Under the pieces are notes generated by a model. The model was given only the letters and a program-made list of their open reading frames with translations. It searched no databases and was not told where the DNA came from. A program made the position numbers and the translations under genes. Positions 25,729 through 35,505 of a stretch of DNA of 64,000 nt are shown here, piece by piece. Source of the DNA: Desertivirga brevis (GTDB taxonomy: Bacteria > Bacteroidota > Bacteroidia > Sphingobacteriales > Sphingobacteriaceae); assembly GCF_017355835.1 (NCBI RefSeq), contig NZ_JAFEWF010000006.1, forward strand, positions 248,001-312,000. Reading direction: 5' to 3'. Position 1 is the first letter of the stretch, and each line of letters opens with the position of its first letter.

Positions 25729-27243
25729 TCAAATAATGTTCAACATCTTCTGTGTAGCTTTAATTGCACATACCGTTTGATCTGAATCAAGTCCTCTTGT
25801 CTTAAACGTTCTACCCTCATGTTCCCAAGTGATCACAGTTTCGCATAAAGCGTCAGTGCTGCTCCCAGGGGCGATGCGGACGGTATAGTCTGTAAGATTG
25901 GGCAGCTTCAAGCCTTTCTTATGATATACCTTATTCAAGGCTTTCATGAAGGCGTCAAACTGACCATCCCCCTGAGCATTCTCTTCGTATACCTTGCTGT
26001 CAATACAAATAGATAAAGTGGCCGAAGGACGAAGACCTTTAGCATGGGTAAGTACGTAGGATTCAATTTTTACCTTCTCCTCGTACATACTGCTATCGAG
26101 TACGTCAGATATGATATATGGGAGATCTTCTTTCGTAACGATCTCTTTCTTGTCACCTAATTCAATAACCCTTTGCGTTACTTTTTTTATATCCTCGTCA
26201 GAAAGTTTTAAACCCAGCTCCTGAAGGTTCTTTTCAATGTTTGCCTTGCCGGAAGTTTTCCCCAGGGCATACTTCCTTCTTCTGCCAAAGCGTTCAGGCA
26301 GGAGGTCATTGAAATATAAATTCTTTTTATTGTCGCCGTCGGCGTGGATTCCGGCTGTTTGGGTAAAAACATATTCACCCACAATAGGCTTATTTGCGGG
26401 AATTCTTACCCCAGAGAAATTTTCCACCAGCTTGCTAACCTTATAGATAGCTTCTTCCTTGACCGAAATTTCAGCTTCGGGAAGAAAATCATTAATCACA
26501 GCAATAACACTCGCCATCGGCGCATTCCCAGCTCTTTCACCCATTCCATTCACCGTAAGATGCAAGCCATCAATACCTGCCTTTACCGCTTCAAGTACAT
26601 TTCCAGTTGCAAGGTCATAATCATTATGCGCATGGAAGTCGAAATGAATAGCCGGGTACTTTTCTTTCAATGCAGCGATAAAACCAAATGCTTCAGAAGG
26701 GGTCAATACACCTAATGTATCTGGAAGCATGACCCGTTTTACAGGTTGGGAAGAAAGGAAATCAAGGTATTGCCAAACGTACTCAGGCGAGTTACGCATT
26801 CCATTACTCCAATCCTCAAGATATACATTTGTTGATATGCCCAGACTTTGCGCTGCATCGATCACTTTAGAAATGTCGGCAAAGTGCTGCTCCGGGGTCT
26901 TTTTAAGTTGATGAGTAAGATGGTTTAGAGAACCTTTAGTAAGGAGGTTTTGCACTTTTACTCCCGTTTTCTGCATCCAATCAATAGAAACTCCATTATC
27001 AACAAAGGAAAGAATCTCGATGCGGTCTATATACCCATTATCTGTTGCCCATTTGGTAATAGCTTCTACCGCCTGAAACTCTCCCTGCGATACGCGGGCA
27101 GAGGCAACTTCAACACGATCTACTTTCAATTCTTCCAGTAGCAGTTGAGTGATGGTAAGTTTTTCAGAAATAGAAAAAGACACACCAGAGGTTTGCTCGC
27201 CATCACGGAGAGTAGTGTCCATTATTTCAATTTTCTTTCTCAT
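25729..27243 (-). CDS. Citramalate / 2-isopropylmalate synthase paralogue
   Basis: This 504-residue protein has an HMGL-like TIM barrel with the metal and acetyl-CoA motifs TLRDGEQTSGV and HFDFHAHNDYDLA, GMGERAGNAP, and a C-terminal alpha-isopropylmalate-synthase regulatory domain (from about residue 370). It is clearly distinct from leuA at 29840, which reads [11 protein letters not shown]. Two such enzymes in one cluster suggest that this one is the (R)-citramalate synthase feeding isoleucine synthesis from pyruvate, or a second isopropylmalate synthase. With ilvA also present, the cell would have two routes to 2-oxobutanoate. Substrate choice cannot be settled by eye. Confidence 0.8.
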   Translation of the reverse strand: MRKKIEIMDTTLRDGEQTSGVSFSISEKLTITQLLLEELKVDRVEVASARVSQGEFQAVEAITKWATDNGYIDRIEILSFVDNGVSIDWMQKTGVKVQNLLTKGSLNHLTHQLKKTPEQHFADISKVIDAAQSLGISTNVYLEDWSNGMRNSPEYVWQYLDFLSSQPVKRVMLPDTLGVLTPSEAFGFIAALKEKYPAIHFDFHAHNDYDLATGNVLEAVKAGIDGLHLTVNGMGERAGNAPMASVIAVINDFLPEAEISVKEEAIYKVSKLVENFSGVRIPANKPIVGEYVFTQTAGIHADGDNKKNLYFNDLLPERFGRRRKYALGKTSGKANIEKNLQELGLKLSDEDIKKVTQRVIELGDKKEIVTKEDLPYIISDVLDSSMYEEKVKIESYVLTHAKGLRPSATLSICIDSKVYEENAQGDGQFDAFMKALNKVYHKKGLKLPNLTDYTVRIAPGSSTDALCETVITWEHEGRTFKTRGLDSDQTVCAIKATQKMLNII

Positions 27244-27369
27244 TGGATTTTTGTGATTACAAAGATTGAAAGATGATTACACCGAAGTAAGGATGATACA
27301 GATATTAGGTAATTACACACGTACACGGGTTGCAAAGATATTAAAACGAAACACCGATCGAACTAAATC

Positions 27370-27445
27370 AATCGGTGTAATCCTTTATAATCAGTGTAAT
27401 CCTTTTTAGTCGGTGTAATCCCTCCTAATCGGTGTAATCCTAAAA
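27370..27445. repeat. Tandem repeat, 4 x 19 bp
   Basis: Four adjacent 19-bp units start at 27370, 27389, 27408 and 27427. Each has the form AATCGGTGTAATCC plus five bases (copy 2 has A for the first G; copy 3 starts AGTC). The fourth unit abuts the leuD stop. A degenerate inverted copy (GATTACACCGAA) lies near 27274, close to the start of the next gene. Confidence 0.85.
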
Positions 27446-27449
27446 AATA

Positions 27450-28046
27450 TTAGAATGGACGTTCAGCAGCAAACTCCTCGATTTCTCCCTTAATGTTCTG
27501 AAGATAGTCGATATCGTCAAAACCGTTCTGCATGTTGTCCTTTTTGTAAGAGTTAATATCGAAGCTTTCTTTCTCTCCAGTTGCAAGAAGGGTGATTGTT
27601 TGCTCTGGTAAGTTGATCTCTAACTCGGTGTTAGGATCAGCAAAGATAGCAGCGAAGATCTTCTCTAAGAATTCAGGACTAACCTGAACTGGTAATACTC
27701 CAATGTTCAAGCAGTTACCTTTGAAGATATCCGCGAAGAAGCTGGATACTACAGCACGGAATCCATAATCGTATACTGCCCAGGCAGCGTGCTCGCGGGA
27801 TGAACCAGAACCAAAGTTCTTTCCACCTACAAGGATCTTTCCGGTGTAAGTAGAGTTGTTTAATACGAAATCAGCTTTAGGAGTATTATCCGGGTTGTAT
27901 CTCCAGTCACGGAAAAGGTTATCACCAAAACCTTCGCGTTTAGTAGCTTTTAAGAAACGTGCAGGAATGATCTGGTCAGTATCCACATTCTCAATAGGAA
28001 GAGGAACTGCAGTACTTTGTAGTATAGTAAATTTATCGTAAGCCAT
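27450..28046 (-). CDS. leuD: 3-isopropylmalate dehydratase small subunit
   Basis: The 198-residue swivel subunit works with LeuC to isomerise 2- to 3-isopropylmalate. Typical segments are NVDTDQIIPARFLK, GKNFGSGSSREHAAWA and DIFKGNCLNIGVLP. It follows leuC after 190 bases of spacer containing short AAAGGTTA-like repeats. The tandem 19-bp repeat begins right behind its stop codon. It is likely part of the leuACD transcript. Confidence 0.95.
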   Translation of the reverse strand: MAYDKFTILQSTAVPLPIENVDTDQIIPARFLKATKREGFGDNLFRDWRYNPDNTPKADFVLNNSTYTGKILVGGKNFGSGSSREHAAWAVYDYGFRAVVSSFFADIFKGNCLNIGVLPVQVSPEFLEKIFAAIFADPNTELEINLPEQTITLLATGEKESFDINSYKKDNMQNGFDDIDYLQNIKGEIEEFAAERPF

Positions 28047-28236
28047 TTTTATTGAGGTTGTAAAGTGAAAGGTAAAAGGTTAAAGGTTCTTGTTTGATTC
28101 CTTGTAAGAGGTTATCAAACGTTTACTTTAAACTTCTCGCCTTTCAGCTTTTATTAAATATTAGTCTTTAGAGCAAAAGGTAGTATAAAGCAATTGCTTA
28201 TAGCTTTTACCTTTAAACTTTCTCCTTTTACCAGTC

Positions 28237-29655
28237 TTAAGCTAATTCTAAAGTTTGTTCTTCAATTAAAGTTCTAGGATCTGTTACTACTCCTGTAACG
28301 GCAGCAGCAGCTGCAACCAAAGGACTTGCAAGCATTGTTCTTGCACCTGGTCCCTGGCGACCTTCAAAGTTTCTGTTTGAAGTACTTACTGCATACTTCC
28401 CAGCAGGAACTTTATCGTCGTTCATTGCAAGACATGCAGAACATCCTGGCTGACGAAGTTCGAAACCAGATTCTGTTAAGATATCAAGAATTCCTTCTTC
28501 TTTGATTTGCGCTTCAACAATGTGTGATCCTGGTACTAACCAAGCAGTTACATTATCAGCTTTCTTACGGCCTTTAACTACTGATGCAAAAGCTCTGAAG
28601 TCTTCAATACGACCATTTGTACAACTACCTACGAATACATAGTCAACTGGTTTGCCGATCATTGCTTCACCTTCATGGAAACCCATGTAACCTAGAGATT
28701 TCTCGTATGTTGCTTTTCCTCCTTCAACTTCTTCAGCAGTTGGAATAGACTTAGAGATACCCATACCCATACCTGGGTTAGTTCCGTAGGTGATCATTGG
28801 TTCGATGCTGCTTCCATCGAAAGTATATTCCATATCGAATACAGCATCTGCATCAGTTTTCAACGTTTTCCAGTATTCCATTGCTTTATCCCATGCTTCA
28901 CCTTTAGGTGTAAACTCGCGACCAGCTATGTAGTTGAAAGTAGTTTCATCAGGAGCGATCATACCACCGCGTGCACCCATTTCGATACTTAGGTTACAAA
29001 CAGTCATACGACCTTCCATACTCATTTTCTCGAATACTTCTCCCGCGTACTCTACGAAGTAACCAGTAGCTCCGGAAGTGGTCAGTTTAGAGATGATGAA
29101 CAAAGCAACGTCCTTAGGAGTAACACCTTTACCTAAAGAACCTGTGATATTGATCCTCATTTTCTTAGGCTTTGGCTGCATGATACACTGAGAAGTAAGA
29201 ACCATTTCTACTTCAGAGGTACCAATACCGAAAGCGATAGCACCAAAAGCACCATGAGTAGAGGTGTGAGAGTCGCCACATACGATAGTTGCACCTGGAA
29301 GGGTAATACCGTTCTCGGGACCAACAACGTGAACGATACCGTTTTTCTGGTGACCCAATCCCCAGTGGCGGATACCAAACTCATTTGCATTCTCCTCTAA
29401 TTGTTTCAACTGGTTGGCTGAAAGAGGATCTGCTACCGGTAAATGCTGATTAATTGTTGGGGTGTTATGGTCTGCTGTAGCGAACGTACGCTCAGGATAC
29501 AGAACGCTTAATCCTCTGCTTTTCAATCCAAGGAATGCTACCGGACTGGTAACTTCATGAATCAAATGGCGATCAATAAAGAACACATCCGGACCACCTT
29601 CAATCTTACGTACCACATGCGAGTCCCACACCTTGTCAAATAATGTCTTGCTCAT
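28237..29655 (-). CDS. leuC: 3-isopropylmalate dehydratase large subunit
   Basis: The 472-residue aconitase-like subunit carries the [4Fe-4S] cluster. The cluster cysteines are visible in VGSCTNGR and in [11 protein letters not shown]. The N-terminal [14 protein letters not shown] and [14 protein letters not shown] segments form the substrate pocket. The length is normal. A hairpin of 8 bp (29723-29744) lies upstream, between leuA and leuC, without a T run, perhaps affecting message processing. Confidence 0.95.
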   Translation of the reverse strand: MSKTLFDKVWDSHVVRKIEGGPDVFFIDRHLIHEVTSPVAFLGLKSRGLSVLYPERTFATADHNTPTINQHLPVADPLSANQLKQLEENANEFGIRHWGLGHQKNGIVHVVGPENGITLPGATIVCGDSHTSTHGAFGAIAFGIGTSEVEMVLTSQCIMQPKPKKMRINITGSLGKGVTPKDVALFIISKLTTSGATGYFVEYAGEVFEKMSMEGRMTVCNLSIEMGARGGMIAPDETTFNYIAGREFTPKGEAWDKAMEYWKTLKTDADAVFDMEYTFDGSSIEPMITYGTNPGMGMGISKSIPTAEEVEGGKATYEKSLGYMGFHEGEAMIGKPVDYVFVGSCTNGRIEDFRAFASVVKGRKKADNVTAWLVPGSHIVEAQIKEEGILDILTESGFELRQPGCSACLAMNDDKVPAGKYAVSTSNRNFEGRQGPGARTMLASPLVAAAAAVTGVVTDPRTLIEEQTLELA

Positions 29656-29839
29656 TTCTACTTTTAGTTTTACTATTTCCTTTAACGACCCTTATTGTAC
29701 AAAGGGTACCTTTATTAAGTCATTTTGAAGCAATTACTTCAAAATTATTTCAATGCTTTATTGTTTAACGACAGACAGCGTTGCAATGTCTGCCTGCGTT
29801 TTCCTGCAACGCGCAGTTGGGGCAGGGGTAGTGCAAGGT

Positions 29840-31351
29840 TTAAACAAACTTGTTCAGCGCATCCAGATACGCGTTAGCCGAAGCTCTGACGATATCGGTA
29901 CTGAATCCATAACCCATGTATGATTTATCTTCGAACATCACACGCATATCTACTTTGCTCACATCATCGCTGCCACCGTGGATCGAATGGATATTAAATT
30001 CCTTAATCTCGATATCTTTCTTCAGGATGTTCAGGATGGCATTGATCGTTGCACTTACGGGACCGTTCCCTGTTGCTTTTGCTGTGTGATCCTCACCATT
30101 GAAATGAAGATTGATCTCCGCTTCAGGTTGCTCCTGATCGCCTGTAGTCACTTTTATTGAATTAATGCTGACACCGTTCTTATAATTAGTTTCGTCGGCA
30201 CCCATTAATTTCAATAAGTCGTCGTCCTTAACCTCTTTCTTCTCATCCGCAAGTTCAAGGAACTTTTGATAAGTATGATCAAGATCGATTTTTTCGATCG
30301 TATACCCTAAACGCTCCAAGTGATGCTTTAACGCCGCACGGCCGCTACGGGCTGTTAATACGATATCAGCCGAGTCAATACCCACATCTTCAGGATTAAT
30401 GATCTCGTAATTTTCACGATGTTTTAAGAAACCATCCTGATGGATACCTGAACTATGAGCAAAAGCATTTTTACCCACAATTGCTTTGTTCGGCTGAACA
30501 GGCATGCGCATCATGCGGCTCACCATTCCGCTTAATCCATATAAATGTTTCGTGTTAATATTGATTAGCTTGTGATAACCCAAAGCTTTATGGGTGTTCA
30601 GGATCATTACAACCTCTTCCAGCGACGTATTTCCTGCACGCTCGCCGATACCATTAATGGTACATTCTACTTGGCGGGCACCATTATGCAGGCCGGCTAT
30701 ACTGTTTGCCGTAGCCAAACCAAGATCATTATGGCAGTGAACAGAGATAATAGCCTGATCTATGTTTTTAACGTTCTCTTTAAGGAATTTGATCTTCTCC
30801 CCGTACTGCTCCGGTAAACAATATCCGTTAGTATCAGGAATGTTAACCACAGTTGCTCCGGCAGCAATTACTGCTTCGATCATCTGCGCCAGGAACACGT
30901 TATCAGCACGACCAGCGTCTTCTGCATAGAATTCAACATCTTCCACAAATTGCTTCGCATACTTCACCGCCTCAACACCACGCTCAAGGATCTTCTCACG
31001 GGTACTGTTAAACTTGTACTGAATATGCATGTCGGAAGAACCAATACCCGTATGGATACGCGGACGTTTAGCAAATTTGAGAGCTTCTGCTGCACAATCA
31101 ATATCCCCTTTATTTGCACGGGTTAGGGCACAAATAATAGGCTCACGAATAGCCTTGGATAATTCAACCACACTTTGAAAATCGCCAGGACTAGAGATAG
31201 GGAAGCCAGCTTCAATAACATCAACTCCGAGTTTCTCCAGCGCCTCAGCGATTATGATCTTTTCAGGAGTTGTTAATTGAGAACCAGGTACCTGCTCGCC
31301 GTCACGCAGCGTAGTATCAAAAATATAAATACGGTTTGGATCGTGTAACAT
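29840..31351 (-). CDS. leuA: 2-isopropylmalate synthase
   Basis: The 503-residue enzyme condenses acetyl-CoA with 2-oxoisovalerate, the entry step to leucine. [14 protein letters not shown] is the substrate loop, [13 protein letters not shown] the metal-binding His pair, [13 protein letters not shown] follows, and a C-terminal regulatory domain (from about residue 380) binds leucine in homologues. It begins 104 bases after the ABC ATPase gene. No Leu-rich leader peptide was found in that gap, so control probably comes from the ilvD leader and from feedback. Confidence 0.95.
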   Translation of the reverse strand: MLHDPNRIYIFDTTLRDGEQVPGSQLTTPEKIIIAEALEKLGVDVIEAGFPISSPGDFQSVVELSKAIREPIICALTRANKGDIDCAAEALKFAKRPRIHTGIGSSDMHIQYKFNSTREKILERGVEAVKYAKQFVEDVEFYAEDAGRADNVFLAQMIEAVIAAGATVVNIPDTNGYCLPEQYGEKIKFLKENVKNIDQAIISVHCHNDLGLATANSIAGLHNGARQVECTINGIGERAGNTSLEEVVMILNTHKALGYHKLININTKHLYGLSGMVSRMMRMPVQPNKAIVGKNAFAHSSGIHQDGFLKHRENYEIINPEDVGIDSADIVLTARSGRAALKHHLERLGYTIEKIDLDHTYQKFLELADEKKEVKDDDLLKLMGADETNYKNGVSINSIKVTTGDQEQPEAEINLHFNGEDHTAKATGNGPVSATINAILNILKKDIEIKEFNIHSIHGGSDDVSKVDMRVMFEDKSYMGYGFSTDIVRASANAYLDALNKFV

Positions 31352-31455
31352 CGTTTTTGTTCTGTTGATTTAGTGGTGGAGATGCATTTTCTTTACATAT
31401 TTCTTGTTTCAGTGAATACCATCCCCGGGTATTACTAAACTCTTAAATTCCAATT

Positions 31456-32982
31456 TTAAATTAAACAGCCTTCTTCGATAGTCTCTATGGCTACAACTTT
31501 GCCTTCATTCAGAACTATCCGTTTTTCAAGGCAGGTGGGGAGTGCCGAGGCAAAGTGGCCGACATAAATTATAGTCATGCCATTCACGCTCAATTCATCC
31601 ACCAGCTGATTGAAGTACGCTGTTTGCTGCTGATCTAATCCCTGACAGGGTTCATCCAGGATCAATAGTTCCGGATTTTTGATAATCGTTCTTGCCAGTA
31701 ACACCAGCCGCTGTTTTCCCAGCGGTAGGTTGCTAAGCAAGTCGCTTTTATTTTCTGTCAAATCAAAGAAATCGATCAGTTCATCAACCTTTGCACTTTT
31801 CGAAAAAGGTAATTGCCTGTACAAGCCCACTGAATCATAAAATCCCGAAGCAATACTTTGCCAAACAGTTGATGTTGCATCAAAGTACCAATGAAACTCA
31901 GGAGAAATAATACCTGTATGTTGCTTGATATCCCAGATGCTTTCGCCACTTCCTCTTTTGTTGCCGAACAGATAAAAATTGTTGGCATAAGATTGAGGAT
32001 GGTCGCCGTTTATTAAACTCAGCAGGGTCGATTTCCCTGAACCATTTGGCCCCTGCAACAGCCACTTTTCACCTGCTCTAACTTCCCAGTTTATATTTTT
32101 TAATACCTGCTTTTCTCCATAACTAATGTTCACATCGACCATCCTGACGATCTCATCGGAGGTGTAGGAAGGCCTTTCCTTTAAAAAAACTGGTAATTCT
32201 CTTGATTGTCTTGTACCAGAAGCTGATATTTCTTCCAGTGAATTCAATCTTTTTAATTGCCCCTCAACTATTTCTGCGAAGCAATTTAAGCTCCTGGGGA
32301 GTTCTTTATCATTACAGATCAGGATATAGTGTAATCCTTCGTCTGATAAGTTATCTAGTAAGCTATTTAATTTTGTGCGTGATAAAGCGTCAAGGCCCGT
32401 GTAAGGCTGATCGATGATCAGCAATTGTGGCTTCAACCATAGTGCTTTAATCAACTGTAATTTCTTATGTTCGCCGCTTGATAGTTCAAGCAGTTGCGAA
32501 TTTTGAAGAGCTGAAAAATTCAGAGCCTGCAATAGCTTCTCCAATCCCTCAAACTCTAAGTTTTTTTCTTTGCCGTAGTGCTGCAATTCTGCATTTACGG
32601 TGATGGTTTCGTTTGCTTGTAGGCTTGTATATCGCTGTTGATAGTAGAAGTTGGATAAGCCTTCTATATTTTTAAAGCGGTACCAGCTTTCTACAAATAA
32701 TACTTCAGCCTCTAAAGAGCTTTCTTTATCAAAATCAATTCTTACGTGTCCAGCTGCCTTCTGTAAACCAGCAATCACTTTCGCTAAAGAAGTTTTCCCG
32801 CTTCCGCTCGTTCCCCCCAATAACCAGTTTTCACCTTGTTCAATAGTCCAATTTAAATTGTTCAATACCTGCTTTTGTGCAAACTGAAGATTTAAATCCC
32901 GGATCAAAACAAACGCTTCAGCACTCGCCCGATCTCCTGACGCTAAATCCCCTAACGGAGACTTTGACTTGCTATCGTTCAT
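31456..32982 (-). CDS. Tandem-ATPase ABC protein (ModF/PhrA-like)
   Basis: From ATG at 32982 (a TTG lies at 33006) the 508-residue protein contains two ABC nucleotide-binding domains and no membrane part. Domain 1 has Walker A GTSGSGKTS, a signature-like LSSGEHKKL and a Walker B ending LLIIDQP, with Gln instead of the catalytic Glu. Domain 2 has GPNGSGKST, a divergent signature LPLGKQRL and a normal LLILDEP. That arrangement resembles E. coli ModF/PhrA, whose role is uncertain. It sits between ilvC and leuA on the same strand. Whether it serves the amino acid pathway is unknown; no permease is nearby. The first 20 residues look unrelated to the ABC fold. Confidence 0.75.
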   Translation of the reverse strand: MNDSKSKSPLGDLASGDRASAEAFVLIRDLNLQFAQKQVLNNLNWTIEQGENWLLGGTSGSGKTSLAKVIAGLQKAAGHVRIDFDKESSLEAEVLFVESWYRFKNIEGLSNFYYQQRYTSLQANETITVNAELQHYGKEKNLEFEGLEKLLQALNFSALQNSQLLELSSGEHKKLQLIKALWLKPQLLIIDQPYTGLDALSRTKLNSLLDNLSDEGLHYILICNDKELPRSLNCFAEIVEGQLKRLNSLEEISASGTRQSRELPVFLKERPSYTSDEIVRMVDVNISYGEKQVLKNINWEVRAGEKWLLQGPNGSGKSTLLSLINGDHPQSYANNFYLFGNKRGSGESIWDIKQHTGIISPEFHWYFDATSTVWQSIASGFYDSVGLYRQLPFSKSAKVDELIDFFDLTENKSDLLSNLPLGKQRLVLLARTIIKNPELLILDEPCQGLDQQQTAYFNQLVDELSVNGMTIIYVGHFASALPTCLEKRIVLNEGKVVAIETIEEGCLI

Positions 32983-33025
32983 GTATTGATGGTTATTGTT
33001 TGTCAAAGGAGAATTATCTTATTAT

Positions 33026-33053
33026 AAATCCCTCTCCCAAGAGAGAGGGATTT
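33026..33053. terminator. Hairpin between ilvC and ABC gene
   Basis: An 11-bp perfect stem, AAATCCCTCTC with GAGAGGGATTT, has a 6-nt loop. On the minus strand only a weak T-rich tail follows, so termination may be partial or the hairpin may stabilise the ilv message. Confidence 0.5.
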
Positions 33054-33128
33054 TAAAATTTTGTATTCACGCCTCGCTAGTTTTCCCTTTAAAAGGCCTA
33101 CCCCGATTTAACACCAGGACCTAAATAC

Positions 33129-34610
33129 TTATACCGTCTTAATTGCTTTCATTGCGGTCATTGCTTTACGCAATTTAGTACCCACAATCTCTACCTCATG
33201 ATTACGAAGAGTTTCGTTGATTGCAACTAATTGCTGATTATCAACTGACCCGTCTTTACCTTCATTGAAGTTTTTACCCACTAAGTCAGTGTCAACTTTC
33301 TTCATGAAGTCAGCTAATAAAGGTTTACAAGCCTGATCGAACAAATAACAACCGTACTCTGCAGTATCAGAAATTACACGGTTCATTTCGAACAATTTCT
33401 TACGAGCGATAGTATTCGCGATAAGTGGAGTTTCGTGTAAGGACTCGTAGTAAGCAGATTCAGGTTTGATACCTGCTTCAACCATTGTTTCAAAAGCTAA
33501 TTCAACTCCAGCTCTAACAAAAGCCACCATCAATAAGTAGTTATCAAAGTATTCTTGCTCACCGATTTTTACATCACCTGCAGGAGTTTTTTCAAAAGCA
33601 GTTTCACCTGTTTCAGCTCTCCACTTCAACAAGTTTGCATCACCATTAGCCCAGTCTTCCATCATTGTACGGCTGAATTCACCGCTCATGATATCATCTT
33701 GATGCTTTTGGAACAAAGGACGCATAATGTCTTTTAATTCTTCAGAAACCTCAAAAGCTTTGATCTTAGCAACATTGCTTAAACGATCCATCATACCTGA
33801 TACACCACCATGTTTCAGAGCTTCGGTGATCACTTCAACACCATACTGAACTAATTTAGAAGCGTAACCAGCATCGATACCTTTTTCAACCATTTTGTCG
33901 AAAGAAAGGATAGAACCAGTTTGTAACAAACCACAAAGGATAGTTTGCTCGCCCATCAAATCAGATTTTACTTCAGCTACGAAAGATGAACGTAAAACTC
34001 CGGCACGGTGACCACCAGTACCAACGCAATAAGCTTTAGCCCACTCTAAACCTTTTCCTTCAGGATCGTTTTCAGGGTGAACAGCTATAAGGGTAGGAAC
34101 ACCAAATCCTCTTACATACTCAGAACGCACTTCAGAACCAGGCGATTTAGGAGCCACCATGATCACAGTAATGTCTTTACGGATCTGCATACCTTCTTCA
34201 ACGATGTTGAAACCGTGAGAGTAAGATAACGTAGCTCCTTGTTTCATTAATGGCATTACAGCGTTAATTACAGACGTGTGTTGCTTATCAGGAGTAAGGT
34301 TGATTACCAGGTCGGCAGTTGGAAGTAGTTCTTCGTATGTACCAACGGTGAAATTATTGCTTGTAGCGTTTTTCCATGAATCCCTTTTCTGTTCGATAGC
34401 TTCTTTACGCAATGTATAACTAACATCTAAACCACTATCTCTTAAGTTCAAACCTTGATTTAAACCTTGAGCTCCGCAACCCACGATTACGATTTTCTTT
34501 CCTTTAAGTGCGTTAACACCGTCAGAAAATTCAGAATTGTCCATGAATTCGCATACACCCAGCTGGTTTAATTGTTCCCTAAGGGGTAGTGTATTGAAAT
34601 AATTTGCCAT
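33129..34610 (-). CDS. ilvC: Ketol-acid reductoisomerase (class II)
   Basis: This 493-residue enzyme is the long class II form, as in E. coli; class I has about 330-350 residues. It converts acetolactate or acetohydroxybutyrate to the dihydroxy acids of valine and isoleucine synthesis with NADPH. The nucleotide motif [17 protein letters not shown] is near residue 45, and [12 protein letters not shown] and the C-terminal duplicated knotted domain follow. The gap upstream (34611-34862) holds GAGCT-type repeats and no BCAA-rich leader. Confidence 0.95.
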   Translation of the reverse strand: MANYFNTLPLREQLNQLGVCEFMDNSEFSDGVNALKGKKIVIVGCGAQGLNQGLNLRDSGLDVSYTLRKEAIEQKRDSWKNATSNNFTVGTYEELLPTADLVINLTPDKQHTSVINAVMPLMKQGATLSYSHGFNIVEEGMQIRKDITVIMVAPKSPGSEVRSEYVRGFGVPTLIAVHPENDPEGKGLEWAKAYCVGTGGHRAGVLRSSFVAEVKSDLMGEQTILCGLLQTGSILSFDKMVEKGIDAGYASKLVQYGVEVITEALKHGGVSGMMDRLSNVAKIKAFEVSEELKDIMRPLFQKHQDDIMSGEFSRTMMEDWANGDANLLKWRAETGETAFEKTPAGDVKIGEQEYFDNYLLMVAFVRAGVELAFETMVEAGIKPESAYYESLHETPLIANTIARKKLFEMNRVISDTAEYGCYLFDQACKPLLADFMKKVDTDLVGKNFNEGKDGSVDNQQLVAINETLRNHEVEIVGTKLRKAMTAMKAIKTV

Positions 34611-34741
34611 TTTTTATTGCTTGATTTCTATTAATTTTTGTTAAAGTTTTTTGTATTTCCCTTTTCGGTCAGTCACGCGAAGCCTTCAAATGCTTAAGTG
34701 TAAGCGGCTTCATATAAGCGGCGCTAATTTAGTGCAAATAT

Positions 34742-34862
34742 TTAAATTAGAAGGTATGAGCCGGCTATTAGCTGTGAGCTGTTAGTTATCAGCTGTGAGC
34801 TATGAGTTATCAGCCAGCAGGACTAGGCCCATTGCTCAAAGCTCAAAACTCATCGCTCACAA
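34742..34862. repeat. AGCTGTGAGC-type spacer repeats
   Basis: Degenerate direct and inverted copies of AGCTGTGAGCT, TAGTTATCAGC and GCTCAAAGCTC fill the gap upstream of ilvC. Similar sequence occurs upstream of aroF (45815-45850) and near 43345-43365. Such spacers are common in Bacteroidota genomes. Confidence 0.6.
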
Positions 34863-35474
34863 CTACATCGTAAATACTTTGTCAGCGCTGTTCAGATACT
34901 CGTTTTCACTTACTTCCTGACCTGGCTCCAGCTGTTCGAATTCGCGAAGCTTTCTGTTGAATCCTTCACTATCTTTAATAATGGCAATACGAGCACTGCG
35001 AACGAATTCAATGAGACCGTAAGGTTGAAGCTTTTCAATTAGGGCATCAGTTTCGCCGCGGTGGCCAGTAGTTTCAAATACAGTATAATCATGTCTGATC
35101 ACCACTGCACGAGCTCCATTTTCACGAAGAAGACGTTCTACTATAGCTTTCTCTGCAATTTGATCAGTAGGCACTTTATATAAGGCCATTTCCTGCCAGA
35201 TCACATCTTCGTTGCTGTTGTAATACACCTTCAGAACCTCAACCTGCTTTTCGATCTGCCTGCAAACTTTACGAACTACAGCCTCAGTTTCAGTAATTAC
35301 GATATTGAAGCGATGAATACTTTCGATTTCAGAAGGAGAGGTATTTAAACTCTCGATGTTGATCTTTCTTCTGCTGAAGATTATCGCAATACGAGTAAGA
35401 AGACCGATCTGGTTTTCGGTATAAACTGTGATGTTATATTCCTGCTTCTCAGGGTTTGGAATGTAAGCTGTCAT
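34863..35474 (-). CDS. ilvN: Acetolactate synthase small (regulatory) subunit
   Basis: The 203-residue protein begins with an ACT domain (YNITVYTENQIGLLTRIAI, then KINIESLNTSPSE), which senses valine in homologues, and ends in the C-terminal domain that binds the catalytic subunit. It is longer than the about 160 residues usual in E. coli, with an extra Glu-rich end, a length seen in Bacteroidota. It starts 31 bases after the ilvB stop, so the subunits are made together. Confidence 0.95.
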   Translation of the reverse strand: MTAYIPNPEKQEYNITVYTENQIGLLTRIAIIFSRRKINIESLNTSPSEIESIHRFNIVITETEAVVRKVCRQIEKQVEVLKVYYNSNEDVIWQEMALYKVPTDQIAEKAIVERLLRENGARAVVIRHDYTVFETTGHRGETDALIEKLQPYGLIEFVRSARIAIIKDSEGFNRKLREFEQLEPGQEVSENEYLNSADKVFTM

Positions 35475-35505
35475 GATTTGAATTTTTTTGTGTTTAGCTT
35501 TCGGC

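Noticed and set aside
29723..29744. Inverted repeat TTTTGAAG...CTTCAAAA between leuA and leuC
   Set aside because: An AT-rich stem without a T tract; not strong enough to call a terminator, attenuator or operator.
31352..31455. Short MHLHH frame upstream of leuA
   Set aside because: No Leu enrichment beyond one codon, no terminator hairpin and too short to matter.
34611..34740. Possible ilvC leader peptide (MKPLTLKHLKASRD on the minus strand)
   Set aside because: Only three of 14 codons are Leu and there is no Ile or Val. The nearby GAAGCC/GGCTTC hairpin has no U run, so it does not make an attenuator.
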